From Verrucomicrobiia bacterium (GTDB taxonomy: Bacteria > Verrucomicrobiota > Verrucomicrobiia > Verrucomicrobiales > Akkermansiaceae): 64,000 nt of DNA. The DNA lies in the NCBI GenBank assembly GCA_030431475.1, contig JAUIJD010000004.1, positions 1 through 64,000 of the forward strand, given 5' to 3'. Position 1 is the first letter of the stretch, and every line of letters begins with the position of its first letter. Positions 17,425 through 26,385 of the stretch are shown here, piece after piece. The notes beneath the pieces are model-generated. The model did no database searches and was not told where the DNA came from. It saw nothing but the letters and a program-made list of their open reading frames with translations. A program made the position numbers and the translations under genes.

Positions 17425-19050
17425 ATGACCCGCCGCATCCTTGCCCTCGCCCTGGCCACCTTCGCCCTTCTCTGCCCGGCTGCCCTCGCCGCCGGCGGAG
17501 GTCACGGTTCCACCGAGCCTCCGGAGTTTCTTCAGAAAATGGAGGAGTTCCCGGCACTCGAAGCGGCCGCCGGCAAGACGTCCATCATGGACAAGATCAG
17601 CTTCCGGGCCACCGAGGAGCCGTTCCTGCTGGTCGCCACCATCATTTTCGTCTGCGCCATCGTCCACACCTTCTTCGCGGTGCCGCTGACCAAACTGGCG
17701 CACAAGGTCCAGCATGACCACGACGCCAAGGTCCGCCGCGAGAAAGAGGAACTCGGCGAGTCCGCCTACGCCACCGACATGGTCAGCTTCAAGGCCACCG
17801 CCCTGCACTTTCTCGGCGAAGTCGAGGCCATCTTCGGCATCTGGGTGATCGTGCTCGTCGCCGCGATGGCCGGCTTCTACGGCGTCGGGTCCGTCGAGAC
17901 TTACATCGGCAGCACGGTCAACTTCACCGAGCCCATGTTCGTCGTGGTGATCATGGCCCTCGCGTCGACGCGCCCCGTTCTGAACTTCGCGGAGGACTGT
18001 CTCAGCTTCTTCGCGCGCTTCGGCAAGGAAAGCCCCGCCGCGTGGTGGCTCTCCATCCTCATTGTCGCCCCCATCCTGGGGTCCTTCATCACCGAGCCCG
18101 GTGCGATGACCATCGCCGCGATGCTCCTGGCCAAGAAGTTCTACCGCCTGCGGCCTTCGCCGAAGTTCGCCTACGCCACGCTCGGCCTGCTCTTCGTCAA
18201 CATCTCGGTCGGCGGCGTGCTCACGAATTTCGCCGCCCCGCCGGTCCTCATGGTCGCCGGCCCCGACAAGTGGGACCTGACCACCGCGGAGATGTTCCTC
18301 CACTTCGGCGAGAAGGCGATCATCGGCATCCTGCTCTCGACCGCGCTCTACTTCTTCGTCTTCAAGAAGGAACTCAAGGCGCTGGCCGGCACCCTGAAGG
18401 ACCACGACGGCGACGGTCAGGGCGACCTCCAGGAACGCCACCGCCCGGTGCCCATCTGGGTCACCGTCACCCACCTGCTGTTCATGGCGTGGACCGTGAA
18501 GTTCGCCCACGACCCGCCGCTCTTCATCGGCGGCTTCCTGTTCTTCCTCGCCTTCCGCCAGGCCACCGCCCACTACCAGCACAAGGTCGACCTGCGGGGC
18601 CCCATCCTCGTCGGATTCTTCCTGTCCGGGCTGGTCGTCCACGGAGGCCTGCAGGGCTGGTGGCTCTCCCCCATCATCACCTCGCTCAGCGAGTGGCCGC
18701 TCTTCGCCGGCTCGGTGATCCTCACCTCCTTCAATGACAACGCGGCCATCACCTTCCTCGCCAGCCAGGTCGACGGCCTCGCCCCGGCACTGAAATACGC
18801 GGTGCTCGCCGGCGCGGTCAGCGGCGGCGGCCTGACCGTCATCGCCAATGCCCCGAACCCCGCCGGTCAGGCGCTCCTCAGCCGCTTCTTCGGCGACGGG
18901 GTCTCGCCCGGGAAACTCGCCGCCGCGGCGATCATTCCGACGCTCATCGTCTCGGCGCTCATGATGCTCTTCCCCGATCCCAACGTGGAGAAGATCTTCG
19001 AGAAGCCGGAGCCGAAGGTCGAGGACGTCAGCCTTCCGGAGGCCCGCTGA
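17425..19050 (+). CDS. Putative Na+/H+ antiporter (DUF1504-type)
   Basis: Signal-like N-terminus MTRRILALALATFALLCPAALA then many TM helices; ILGSFITEPGAMTIAAMLLAKKFY; NISVGGVLTNFAAPPVLMVA; LTSFNDNAAITFLASQV. Confidence 0.85.
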   Translation: MTRRILALALATFALLCPAALAAGGGHGSTEPPEFLQKMEEFPALEAAAGKTSIMDKISFRATEEPFLLVATIIFVCAIVHTFFAVPLTKLAHKVQHDHDAKVRREKEELGESAYATDMVSFKATALHFLGEVEAIFGIWVIVLVAAMAGFYGVGSVETYIGSTVNFTEPMFVVVIMALASTRPVLNFAEDCLSFFARFGKESPAAWWLSILIVAPILGSFITEPGAMTIAAMLLAKKFYRLRPSPKFAYATLGLLFVNISVGGVLTNFAAPPVLMVAGPDKWDLTTAEMFLHFGEKAIIGILLSTALYFFVFKKELKALAGTLKDHDGDGQGDLQERHRPVPIWVTVTHLLFMAWTVKFAHDPPLFIGGFLFFLAFRQATAHYQHKVDLRGPILVGFFLSGLVVHGGLQGWWLSPIITSLSEWPLFAGSVILTSFNDNAAITFLASQVDGLAPALKYAVLAGAVSGGGLTVIANAPNPAGQALLSRFFGDGVSPGKLAAAAIIPTLIVSALMMLFPDPNVEKIFEKPEPKVEDVSLPEAR

Positions 19051-19053
19051 CCC

Positions 19054-19641
19054 ATGTTCACGGGACTTGTCGAGGCCTGCGGCAGCGTGCGTTCGCTTGA
19101 GACGCGCGGCGATCAGGCGAGACTCTCCATCGCGGCCCCCTTCGCGGCCGAGATGTCGTTGGGCGACTCGGTCGCGGTCAACGGTTGTTGCCTGACCGCC
19201 GTCGCCATCGACCCGGTCGGCGTGGACTTCGACGTCCTGATGCAGACCCTCAAGGTGACCTCGCTCGGCGATCTCGAACCCGGCTCACCGGTGAATCTGG
19301 AACGTGCGCTGCTCGCGGGGGATCGCCTCGGCGGCCACTTCGTCCAGGGTCACATCGACGACACCGGCGTCATCGCCCGGCTCGAGCCCCACGGGCAGGA
19401 CCACGTGCTTGAAGTCCGGCTCCCCGAGCACCTCGCCCCGCTCTGCATCGACAAGGGGTCGCTCGCGATCGACGGGATTTCGCTGACCATCGCCGAGCTC
19501 GAAGGGACCCTCGCCCGCTTCTGGATCATTCCCCACACCTTCGAGCAGACCAACCTCCACGCCCGGCGCGCCGGCGACCGCGTGAACCTCGAGGCCGATC
19601 TCCTCGCCAAACACGTCGCGAAACTGATCGGCAAGGCGTGA
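19054..19641 (+). CDS. ribE: Riboflavin synthase (alpha subunit)
   Basis: MFTGLVEACGSV N-terminus, VAVNGCCLTAV, GGHFVQGHIDDTG, lumazine-binding tandem repeats. Confidence 0.95.
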   Translation: MFTGLVEACGSVRSLETRGDQARLSIAAPFAAEMSLGDSVAVNGCCLTAVAIDPVGVDFDVLMQTLKVTSLGDLEPGSPVNLERALLAGDRLGGHFVQGHIDDTGVIARLEPHGQDHVLEVRLPEHLAPLCIDKGSLAIDGISLTIAELEGTLARFWIIPHTFEQTNLHARRAGDRVNLEADLLAKHVAKLIGKA

Positions 19642-20058
19642 TCAACTAGGGGCCAGCCAGGTGAACGGCGCCCACGGCAGGTTGCGCACCACCGTGTAGG
19701 CAAGCACGACCGCGACCAGGATGATCGCGCCGCGGTGACCGAGCGGCACCCGCCACCGGGGAGGCGCACCCCGCACCCAGCCGACGATCTCGGGAACCAA
19801 CGCGGCCAGCGCCAGCGGCAGGAGCACCACCCCCAGAGGATTGAAGCGGAAAGCATCGACGAACCGTCCCTCGAACACCGCGTGCGTCGCCCGGGTCAGA
19901 CCGCAACCGGCACAGTGGAGGCCGGTGATCTCGTGAAACATGCAGGTCAGCGGCATCGCTCCCGGTCCGTGCCCCGCCAACCACAGGCTGGCTCCGGCGA
20001 GAATCAGCAGCACCCCGGCCACCACCCCGAACCGCACGGCCATCCCCCGGCTCGCCAT
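19642..20058 (-). CDS. DUF2752 domain membrane protein
   Basis: MFHEITGLHCAGCGLTRATHAVFEGRFVDAFRFNPLGVVLLPL. Confidence 0.85.
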   Translation of the reverse strand: MASRGMAVRFGVVAGVLLILAGASLWLAGHGPGAMPLTCMFHEITGLHCAGCGLTRATHAVFEGRFVDAFRFNPLGVVLLPLALAALVPEIVGWVRGAPPRWRVPLGHRGAIILVAVVLAYTVVRNLPWAPFTWLAPS

Positions 20059-20062
20059 CGCA

Positions 20063-20581
20063 CTAGAAGTTGCCCGACGCTTCGCCGAAGGCGCCGACGG
20101 CCATCAGCAGGACGGTCACCACGATGCTCACTCCCACCGCGACCCAGCACCACATCTTCGCCTTCTTCGAGGCATCCTGGGCGGCCGCCAGATTGCCCGC
20201 ACGCTTCAAGCTGTCGACCTTGGCGGCATAGACGATGGCGATGATCCCGAAAATCGGCGAGCAGAGCAGCGCGACCACGATGGCCTGCCAGAGGTAGTTC
20301 GGGATGTCCTGACCGACCGCCGGTGTCACCGACTGACCCACCGGTGCGGCGGGCGGTTGATACGGCGAGCCCGCTTCCGGCTCATCCGGAACCGCCTCGG
20401 GCTCCGGGGTCGCCAGCGCCGTCGCGAGGTCGTCGACCTTGCCCAGCGGCTGCCAGTCGCCCATGCCCTCTCGCCACACCAGACTTTCCGCGTCGAGCTT
20501 GCCCGCGCGGATCAGCTCCCGGAGATCCACCTCACCCACGGGCCCGTGCTGCTTGCCCTCACTTGCGTAGTACCACTGCAT
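20063..20581 (-). CDS. GYF_2-domain protein with CD225/dispanin-like TM tail
   Basis: MQWYYASEGKQHGPVGEVDLRELIRAGKLDAESLVWREGMGDWQPL; C-terminal PNYLWQAIVVALLCSPIFGIIAIVYAAKVDSLKRAGNLAAAQDASKKAKMWCWVAVG. Confidence 0.8.
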   Translation of the reverse strand: MQWYYASEGKQHGPVGEVDLRELIRAGKLDAESLVWREGMGDWQPLGKVDDLATALATPEPEAVPDEPEAGSPYQPPAAPVGQSVTPAVGQDIPNYLWQAIVVALLCSPIFGIIAIVYAAKVDSLKRAGNLAAAQDASKKAKMWCWVAVGVSIVVTVLLMAVGAFGEASGNF

Positions 20582-20608
20582 GGTTCCCTCGAATTAGCGA
20601 CTTTCCGC

Positions 20609-21124
20609 CTACATGTCACTCGCGATCGCGACGCCCACGAAGACGCCGAACGCCACGGTCAGGCCGATGGTGATGTAGCCGGTGACCAGCCCGGCGATCG
20701 CCATCCCGCGTCCCGCCATCGGCACCGCGGAGTCGCGAATCTGGCGCAGGGCGATGTGCCCGCAGATCACTCCCGGAATCGCCGCCAGAATCCCGAGCGC
20801 GCAGGTGAAGAGCATCACCAGAGAAGAAATCCCGCACACCAGCGCCGCGATCGCGTTGCCGTTGTTCGGGGTCGCCGGATACGGGGAGTAGCCGCCGGGC
20901 TGGGGAGACTGATAGGGCGACGGTGCCGCCGGGGTCCCCGATGGCGGCGTCACCAGCTGCTGCGACCACTCCGGGATCTCCGACAGCGGCTTCCAGTTCT
21001 CCATCCCCTCGCGCCAGACGATGGTCGAGGCATTCACCTTGCCGGCCGCGATCATTCCGCGGAGCTCGTGCTCCTCCACCGGCCCGCGCTGCTCGCCGTT
21101 CTCTCCGTAGTACCAATTCGCCAC
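20609..21124 (-). CDS. GYF_2-domain protein with DUF4190-like TM tail
   Basis: MANWYYGENGEQRGPVEEHELRGMIAAGKVNASTIVWREGMENWKPL; AIAALVCGISSLVMLFTCALGILAAIPGVICGHIALRQIRDS. Confidence 0.8.
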   Translation of the reverse strand: MANWYYGENGEQRGPVEEHELRGMIAAGKVNASTIVWREGMENWKPLSEIPEWSQQLVTPPSGTPAAPSPYQSPQPGGYSPYPATPNNGNAIAALVCGISSLVMLFTCALGILAAIPGVICGHIALRQIRDSAVPMAGRGMAIAGLVTGYITIGLTVAFGVFVGVAIASDM

Positions 21125-21169
21125 GGACGAGGAGCCTCCCCGATCCGCCCGACCACGGCAAGCCCCGGG

Positions 21170-21961
21170 TCAGCGCCACTCGGCCGGGTCCATCCCGTAG
21201 AAGCGAAGGAACTCGCGGTAGACCTCGGGCTCCTCGTCGCGCATGGCCCGCGGCTTCTCGAAAAACGTCTCCGTCCCGACAGCGAAGAACTCCGCCGGAC
21301 TCTCCGCCCCGTAGTCGTCGAGCACCGTGCGCTTGCCCGCATTCACCCGCTCGCAGAAGCGCTCGTAGGCGGGCGCCAGCGCCGCCGACCAGCGACCGTA
21401 GTCGGGCCCTTCGTCGAATTCCGGCACCCCATCCGCCAGGCCGTCCTCCTGGTCGATCTGATGCGCGAATTCATGCAGCACCACGTTCAGGCCGTCCTCC
21501 GGATTGGCCGATCCCTGCCGGATGCTCTGCCATGAAAACACCACGCTCCCGGTACTCCACGACTCCCCCAAGCGCACATCGTCATCCCCGGCGTGAAACG
21601 CATCGGGGTAGATCAGCACGCTCCTGAGCCGTTCGTAGTAGTCCTGGGGTCGGTGGGCGATCAGCAGGCATGCCGGCGCCGCCACCGCCAGTCGCATTTC
21701 CTCCGTCACCTCCTCCAGCCCCCCGCAGGCCTCGAAGGACTTCTCCTCCAGAAACACCCGCATCCACCCCTCCACCTGATGCCGGGTCGGGGCCGGCAGC
21801 CGCTCCCACAGGGGAAAGCGCTCCGCCACCAGGGCCCGTTCCTCCTCCGACAAGGGCATCGCCCGAAGGTGCTTCCGCCGCCGCCCCCGCTGAGAAGCAT
21901 GCCAGGCGGTCAAAAGGATCACGAGGGCCACCCCGCCGAGAAAGATCCACAAACCGGTCAT
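21170..21961 (-). CDS. MtfA-like zinc-dependent peptidase
   Basis: SWQSIRQGSANPEDGLNVVLHEFAHQIDQEDGLADGVPEF (HExxH). Confidence 0.88.
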   Translation of the reverse strand: MTGLWIFLGGVALVILLTAWHASQRGRRRKHLRAMPLSEEERALVAERFPLWERLPAPTRHQVEGWMRVFLEEKSFEACGGLEEVTEEMRLAVAAPACLLIAHRPQDYYERLRSVLIYPDAFHAGDDDVRLGESWSTGSVVFSWQSIRQGSANPEDGLNVVLHEFAHQIDQEDGLADGVPEFDEGPDYGRWSAALAPAYERFCERVNAGKRTVLDDYGAESPAEFFAVGTETFFEKPRAMRDEEPEVYREFLRFYGMDPAEWR

Positions 21962-22722
21962 CGCTTCTTCCTCACTCCTTCCCAGCCGACCAGGAACAAC
22001 ACCGCCACACCGAGGGTCAGTCCCGCGAGCAGGATCCCCCAGAACCACGGCTGAAGGAAATCCGGGATCTCGACGTTCATCCCCAGCAATCCGGCCACCG
22101 CCACCAGCGGCAGGAAAAAGCCGGCCATCAGGTTCAGGCGGTAGGCGATCACGTTCAACCGCTCGGCCGCTTCCTGATGCTCCTCCGCGCTCTCCGCCTG
22201 CCAGAAGTCAAGGGTCAGCTTCGCATCGCTGTAGAGCAGTTCGGCCGCCCGCTGGACCTCCCGCGCCCGGTCGCGGAGACCAATCAGGGTCCGATGGTCC
22301 TCGTCCGCCCGCACCGCCGCCTCGAGGGCCGCGGCGAGGTTCCTCATCGAGCGTGCGATCGGTCCGGCGTGCCGGATCATCTCGAACACCTCCTGGATCT
22401 CCTCCGTTTCATCGATGTTCGCCTCGTAGCCGTCAATCACCGCCTGATACCGGTCGAGAAGTTTCGACACCCCTCGCAAGCCCTCCGCTCCCTGGGGCCC
22501 CCGCCAGTCGCCCGACGCCGTCCTCCAGAACACCAGGGCGTCGCGCTCCGGAATTTTCGGCACCGGCACCTCGTGCACGATCAACAACGCCTCCTCCTCA
22601 CCCTCCAGATACCGCTGCGTGCCGGAGCGTCCGCTGAGTTGATCGAGCAGATCGGCTTCCAGCTCGAACTCTTCCGGCACGAACCGGGTCACCTTTCTCA
22701 CCGACATGGACAGATTCAACAC
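21958..22722 (-). CDS. CorA-like divalent cation transporter family protein
   Basis: Coiled-coil region followed by RLNVIAYRLNLMAGFFLPLVAVAGLLGMNVEIPD (GMN motif) and a second TM helix. Confidence 0.75.
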   Translation of the reverse strand: MLNLSMSVRKVTRFVPEEFELEADLLDQLSGRSGTQRYLEGEEEALLIVHEVPVPKIPERDALVFWRTASGDWRGPQGAEGLRGVSKLLDRYQAVIDGYEANIDETEEIQEVFEMIRHAGPIARSMRNLAAALEAAVRADEDHRTLIGLRDRAREVQRAAELLYSDAKLTLDFWQAESAEEHQEAAERLNVIAYRLNLMAGFFLPLVAVAGLLGMNVEIPDFLQPWFWGILLAGLTLGVAVLFLVGWEGVRKKR

Positions 22723-22746
22723 GCGCTCCCCCGCCGCCGCAAACCC

Positions 22747-23979
22747 TCAGCGACCGGAGTCACCCGTCGTCGCCCCGGCCGGCAGGCCCCGGTAGAGAAG
22801 CGCGAAGCCGACCGTAACGGCCGCGATGGATCCCCCGAGCACCCCCCAATAGATGGCCCAGCCGCCGCGTCCCGCGACCACCATCACATCGTGCAGCTTC
22901 TGCACGCCGATCACGCCGATCAGACTCCCGACCCCGTTGGAGACCAGAGCCAGCAGTCCCTGCGCCTGCCCGCGAAGCTCGGGGCCCACCCGACGGTCCA
23001 GGAAAAGCTGCGCGGTGATGAAATAGAAGGTGTAGCACAAGCCGTGAAGCGCCACGCCGATCAACAGCCCCGTGCGTTCGCCGCTCATGCCCGACCACGC
23101 AAACAGCCCGTAGCGGAGCGCGGAAAGGCCCAGCGCCAGAAGCAGCAGGGTCTTCACCCGGAAACGCGTGATGAGCGCCGCCATCAGCAGCATCGCGACG
23201 ATCTCGCTCACCTGCCCCATCGCCATCGTCGCCGCCACATGCGGATCCCCCAATTCATCCAGGTGCCGCGGCGCCCAGATGTAGAAGGCCGCCAGGGGAA
23301 TGGAGAGGAGCGCCGTCGCGCCGAAGAAGACGGCATGGTCGCGTTCCCGGAAGAGGCGGAAGGCGTTCAACCCCAGCAGCGTCCGCCACGAGCGCGAACG
23401 CCCCGGCGGCGGCGTGTCGGGAAGGGTGAAGGCGACGAGCCCACCGAGCAGCCGGGCCGCCGCCGCCGCATGCCCGGCCACCGGGGAATGGTCCGCGTTC
23501 AGCACCAGGCTCGTGGCGTAGCCGGCGACCAGCCAGCCGACCGTTCCTCCGAGTCTGACCACCGGAAACTCCCTCTCGCCCAGCCGGAGATGGCGCATCG
23601 AGATCATCGAAAGGGTGCTCCACATCGGCGCCGCGATGATGGAGCTGGCGAAGAAGAGGCAGATGAACCACCACGACGACCAGCCGAACTGCAGGGTCGC
23701 GAAGCCGCCACCGAGAAGCACCGCGCTGGCGATGCCAATCCATCCGAGGAGTCGCTGCGCCGCGAAGCGGTTGTCGGCGAGAGCTCCGACCAGCAGGGGC
23801 GATAGCAAGGCCGCCACCGGACCCGTCAACCACGCCCACTGCACCAGGCTGCTGTCGAGACCGGCCTTGAGCAGGATGTTCGTCAGGATGGGCACGTAGA
23901 AGCCCGGCGACATCCCCAGCAGGAAGAACATCGCCGACAGCCTGACCATCACGCCCGTGGAACTCCGCCCCGTCACCAC
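22747..23979 (-). CDS. MFS transporter (nucleoside:H+ symporter-like)
   Basis: 12-TM pattern: MLFLLGMSPGFYVPILTNILLKAGL-like N-terminus; ALHGLCYTFYFITAQLFLDRRVGPELRGQAQGLLALVSNGVGSLIGVI. Confidence 0.8.
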   Translation of the reverse strand: MVTGRSSTGVMVRLSAMFFLLGMSPGFYVPILTNILLKAGLDSSLVQWAWLTGPVAALLSPLLVGALADNRFAAQRLLGWIGIASAVLLGGGFATLQFGWSSWWFICLFFASSIIAAPMWSTLSMISMRHLRLGEREFPVVRLGGTVGWLVAGYATSLVLNADHSPVAGHAAAAARLLGGLVAFTLPDTPPPGRSRSWRTLLGLNAFRLFRERDHAVFFGATALLSIPLAAFYIWAPRHLDELGDPHVAATMAMGQVSEIVAMLLMAALITRFRVKTLLLLALGLSALRYGLFAWSGMSGERTGLLIGVALHGLCYTFYFITAQLFLDRRVGPELRGQAQGLLALVSNGVGSLIGVIGVQKLHDVMVVAGRGGWAIYWGVLGGSIAAVTVGFALLYRGLPAGATTGDSGR

Positions 23980-24231
23980 GGCGCGACGCTAGCGGTCCAC
24001 CTGCCACCCGCAAGTGGCGATGCGTCGCCCCGCTCTCGCCACCCCGTTGCCGGCATTGCGTCAGACTGACCCGACAGCTTGTCCGCCCCGCGTCAACTTG
24101 CGCCACGAACTTGAAATGAACGGAGCGCCCGAAAAACCCGATAACCCTCTCAACTTCAGTTCTTTGCATCCCACTTGAGCGGATTGGCACCAGGGCTGCA
24201 TAACAGGATCCTGTCAACCAACATCCAATCC

Positions 24232-24588
24232 ATGATTCTTGCACAACATCTCCGCAACTCGAGCCCCTGGCTCAGTGACTTCGGCCGCCTGTTCGACGCC
24301 GCCCTGCGAGGGGCCGTTCGCGCCCCGGTCGACCTCCGCGTCCGCGAGGACGACAACGGCTGGACACTCGAAGCCGATTTCCCCGGCGTTGCCCGGGACG
24401 ATCTCGAACTCGAGGCCAGGGAAGGAGCTCTCCACCTCCAGGTGAAGGGCGACACCCGCTACCGCCTGCCGCTGGGCGAAAAAGTCGACCTCTCCCGACT
24501 CTCCGCCCGGTTCGAGGACGGCGTGCTCGCCATCCGTCTGCCGAAAGCCGACGCCACGGACTCCACCCATCGCATCGAAATCCACTAA
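24232..24588 (+). CDS. Hsp20/alpha-crystallin family protein
   Basis: WTLEADFPGVARDDLELEAREGALHLQVKGD...RFEDGVLAIRLPKADA. Confidence 0.85.
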   Translation: MILAQHLRNSSPWLSDFGRLFDAALRGAVRAPVDLRVREDDNGWTLEADFPGVARDDLELEAREGALHLQVKGDTRYRLPLGEKVDLSRLSARFEDGVLAIRLPKADATDSTHRIEIH

Positions 24589-24602
24589 CTCCCTATCCCA
24601 TC

Positions 24603-25001
24603 ATGAACGATACCACCACCTGCTGCGAAACTCCCGACAAGGAGAAGACCGCCATCGCTCACCGCGAGCCGAACCCCGATCATCTTGCCGAGCCGACTTG
24701 GAATGCCAGTCGCCGCGAGGACGGAGCCGACATCGAGGTCGCGCTGCCGGGCGTCCGGAAAGAAGACCTCAAGGTCGAGGTTCGGCAGTCCCGCCTGCTT
24801 CTCGAGGCACGACGCTCTCAGAGCGAAAACCAGGGCCGCCTGATCCACGGCACACCCGCCCCGGACGGCTACCGGCTTGAGCTCCGGCTCGGCAACGCTC
24901 TCGACGGAGCGTCGCTCACCGCCCGCCTCGAGTCCGGCCTGCTCCGCCTCGCCATCCCGCTGGTCGAGGCCGCGCAACCGAAGCGCATCGAGATCGCCTG
25001 A
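24603..25001 (+). CDS. Hsp20/alpha-crystallin family protein (second copy)
   Basis: ADIEVALPGVRKEDLKVEVRQSRLLLEARRSQ...ARLESGLLRLAIPLVEAAQPKRIEI. Confidence 0.82.
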   Translation: MNDTTTCCETPDKEKTAIAHREPNPDHLAEPTWNASRREDGADIEVALPGVRKEDLKVEVRQSRLLLEARRSQSENQGRLIHGTPAPDGYRLELRLGNALDGASLTARLESGLLRLAIPLVEAAQPKRIEIA

Positions 25002-25023
25002 TCCGGTCCGGGCCCTCCCTTCC

Positions 25024-25060
25024 ACGGCCCGTCCGCTTGCACGAGCGGACGGGCCGTTTC
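25024..25060 (+). terminator. Rho-independent terminator after the second hsp20
   Basis: ACGGCCCGTCCGCT-TGCACG-AGCGGACGGGCCGT: perfect 14-bp stem followed by TTTC. Confidence 0.85.
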
Positions 25061-25113
25061 GCGTCCCGCTTCCATCGTTGATCCCCCGCGATCTTCGCGT
25101 CACACTCCGTGGC

Positions 25114-25413
25114 ATGCAGGTTGTCACGGACCAGATCCGGAACTTTCTCCAGTACGTCGCCGTTCAGTTCATCGAGCATCCGGAGCGCGCCCAGCTCAAG
25201 GTGGCCGAACTCGGTCCGAACCGGCTGCGCTTCAAGCTGGTCCTCGAAAGCTCCGATGTCGCCCTGCTCATCGGACGCAACGGCTTCAGCGCTTCGGCCA
25301 TCCGGGGCGTGCTGAAGGCCGCCTCCGAACGCGCCGGGGTCCAGGTGAATCTCCAGGTCCACTCCCACGAGGAGGAGGAAGCGATGCTCGCCCGCGAGGA
25401 AAGCGAGGACTGA
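25114..25413 (+). CDS. KH-domain RNA-binding protein (KhpA-like)
   Basis: FLQYVAVQFIEHPERAQLKVAE...VALLIGRNGFSASAIRGVLKAASERAGVQVNLQVH with GxxG (GRNG). Confidence 0.8.
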   Translation: MQVVTDQIRNFLQYVAVQFIEHPERAQLKVAELGPNRLRFKLVLESSDVALLIGRNGFSASAIRGVLKAASERAGVQVNLQVHSHEEEEAMLAREESED

Positions 25414-25419
25414 ATCCCG

Positions 25420-26385
25420 ATGCTCTCCTCACCCCTTCTCCTCGGCGTCGAGACGACCCGACTCGGAGAGGTCGAGCGCGACCGTTTCGCCCGCCTCCAG
25501 CCCGCCGGGTATCTGCTGCTCGCCCGCAATTTCGAATCCCCCGAACAGGCCCGGGAGCTGACCGATTCGCTGCGGGAGCTCCACGACATCGATCCCATCC
25601 TCGCGGTCGATGACGAACTTTCGCTCCTGATCCGCTTCGGGGCACTGCCAGCCGACGCCCCGTCCCCGGCGGAACTCGCGGTGGCGGCGAGCACGCCCGC
25701 GATCGCCGACCGGGGCGCCTTCTCCGCCGACCTGCTCCGCCTCCTCGGCATCAACCTGGTCCTTGGACCACATCTCGACATCGCCCGCGACCCGGGAACC
25801 TTCCGCTCAGCGTCCCTCTGGCACGAGGATCCCCAACGCATCATCGACCACGCCGGCATGTGGAACCGCTGGCTGCGCAAGCACAAGGTCCGCTCCTGTG
25901 CCCGCTCGTTCCCCGGTCCGGGAGGCGAGCGGACCCTCTCCGACCTGCTGCGCGAGGATCTCATTCCTTACACGGCGCTGATGCCGGAGCTGGATGCCAT
26001 TCAGGTCGGACACGGCCGCTTCCCGGCTCTCGACCCACGGAACCCGGCCTCGCTCTCGCGCCGCATCGTCACCTCGCTCCTTCGCGACCAACTCGGTTTC
26101 GATCGCCATCTCGTCCTCACCGCGGACCTCTGCGACGAACGGATCCTCCGCCACCATGCCGAGGGCGAAGCGGTGGTCGCCGCGCTCAAGGCCGGCCACG
26201 ACCTCGCCGTGGTCGCCGGCGACCCGCTCCAAGCCGAGAACGCGGCCCGGTCTCTGGAGAAAGTGCCCACCATGCACCTGCAGGACGCCGACCGCCGACT
26301 CGAGCGCTTCCGCAAGCGCCTCCACGATCCCCTCCCGTGGGACCCGGATCGCTGGAAGCGGACCGCGGAAAAGCTCGCGTCCTAA
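25420..26385 (+). CDS. NagZ-like glycoside hydrolase family 3 protein, probable pseudoenzyme
   Basis: NagZ-like collinearity: LLLARNFESPEQARELTDSLREL, RLLGINLVLGPHLDIARD, SLWHEDPQRIIDHAGMW, SCARSFPGPGG, DLIPYTALMPELDAIQVGHGRFPALDP, LRDQLGFDRHLVLTADL. Confidence 0.7.
   Translation: MLSSPLLLGVETTRLGEVERDRFARLQPAGYLLLARNFESPEQARELTDSLRELHDIDPILAVDDELSLLIRFGALPADAPSPAELAVAASTPAIADRGAFSADLLRLLGINLVLGPHLDIARDPGTFRSASLWHEDPQRIIDHAGMWNRWLRKHKVRSCARSFPGPGGERTLSDLLREDLIPYTALMPELDAIQVGHGRFPALDPRNPASLSRRIVTSLLRDQLGFDRHLVLTADLCDERILRHHAEGEAVVAALKAGHDLAVVAGDPLQAENAARSLEKVPTMHLQDADRRLERFRKRLHDPLPWDPDRWKRTAEKLAS

Noticed and set aside
15315-17717. 800-aa + strand ORF
   Set aside because: Antisense to trxB and the thioredoxin-like lipoprotein; no recognisable motifs.
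21670-23805. 711-aa + strand ORF
   Set aside because: Antisense to the MtfA-like, CorA-like and MFS genes; His/Arg/Pro-rich shadow translation.
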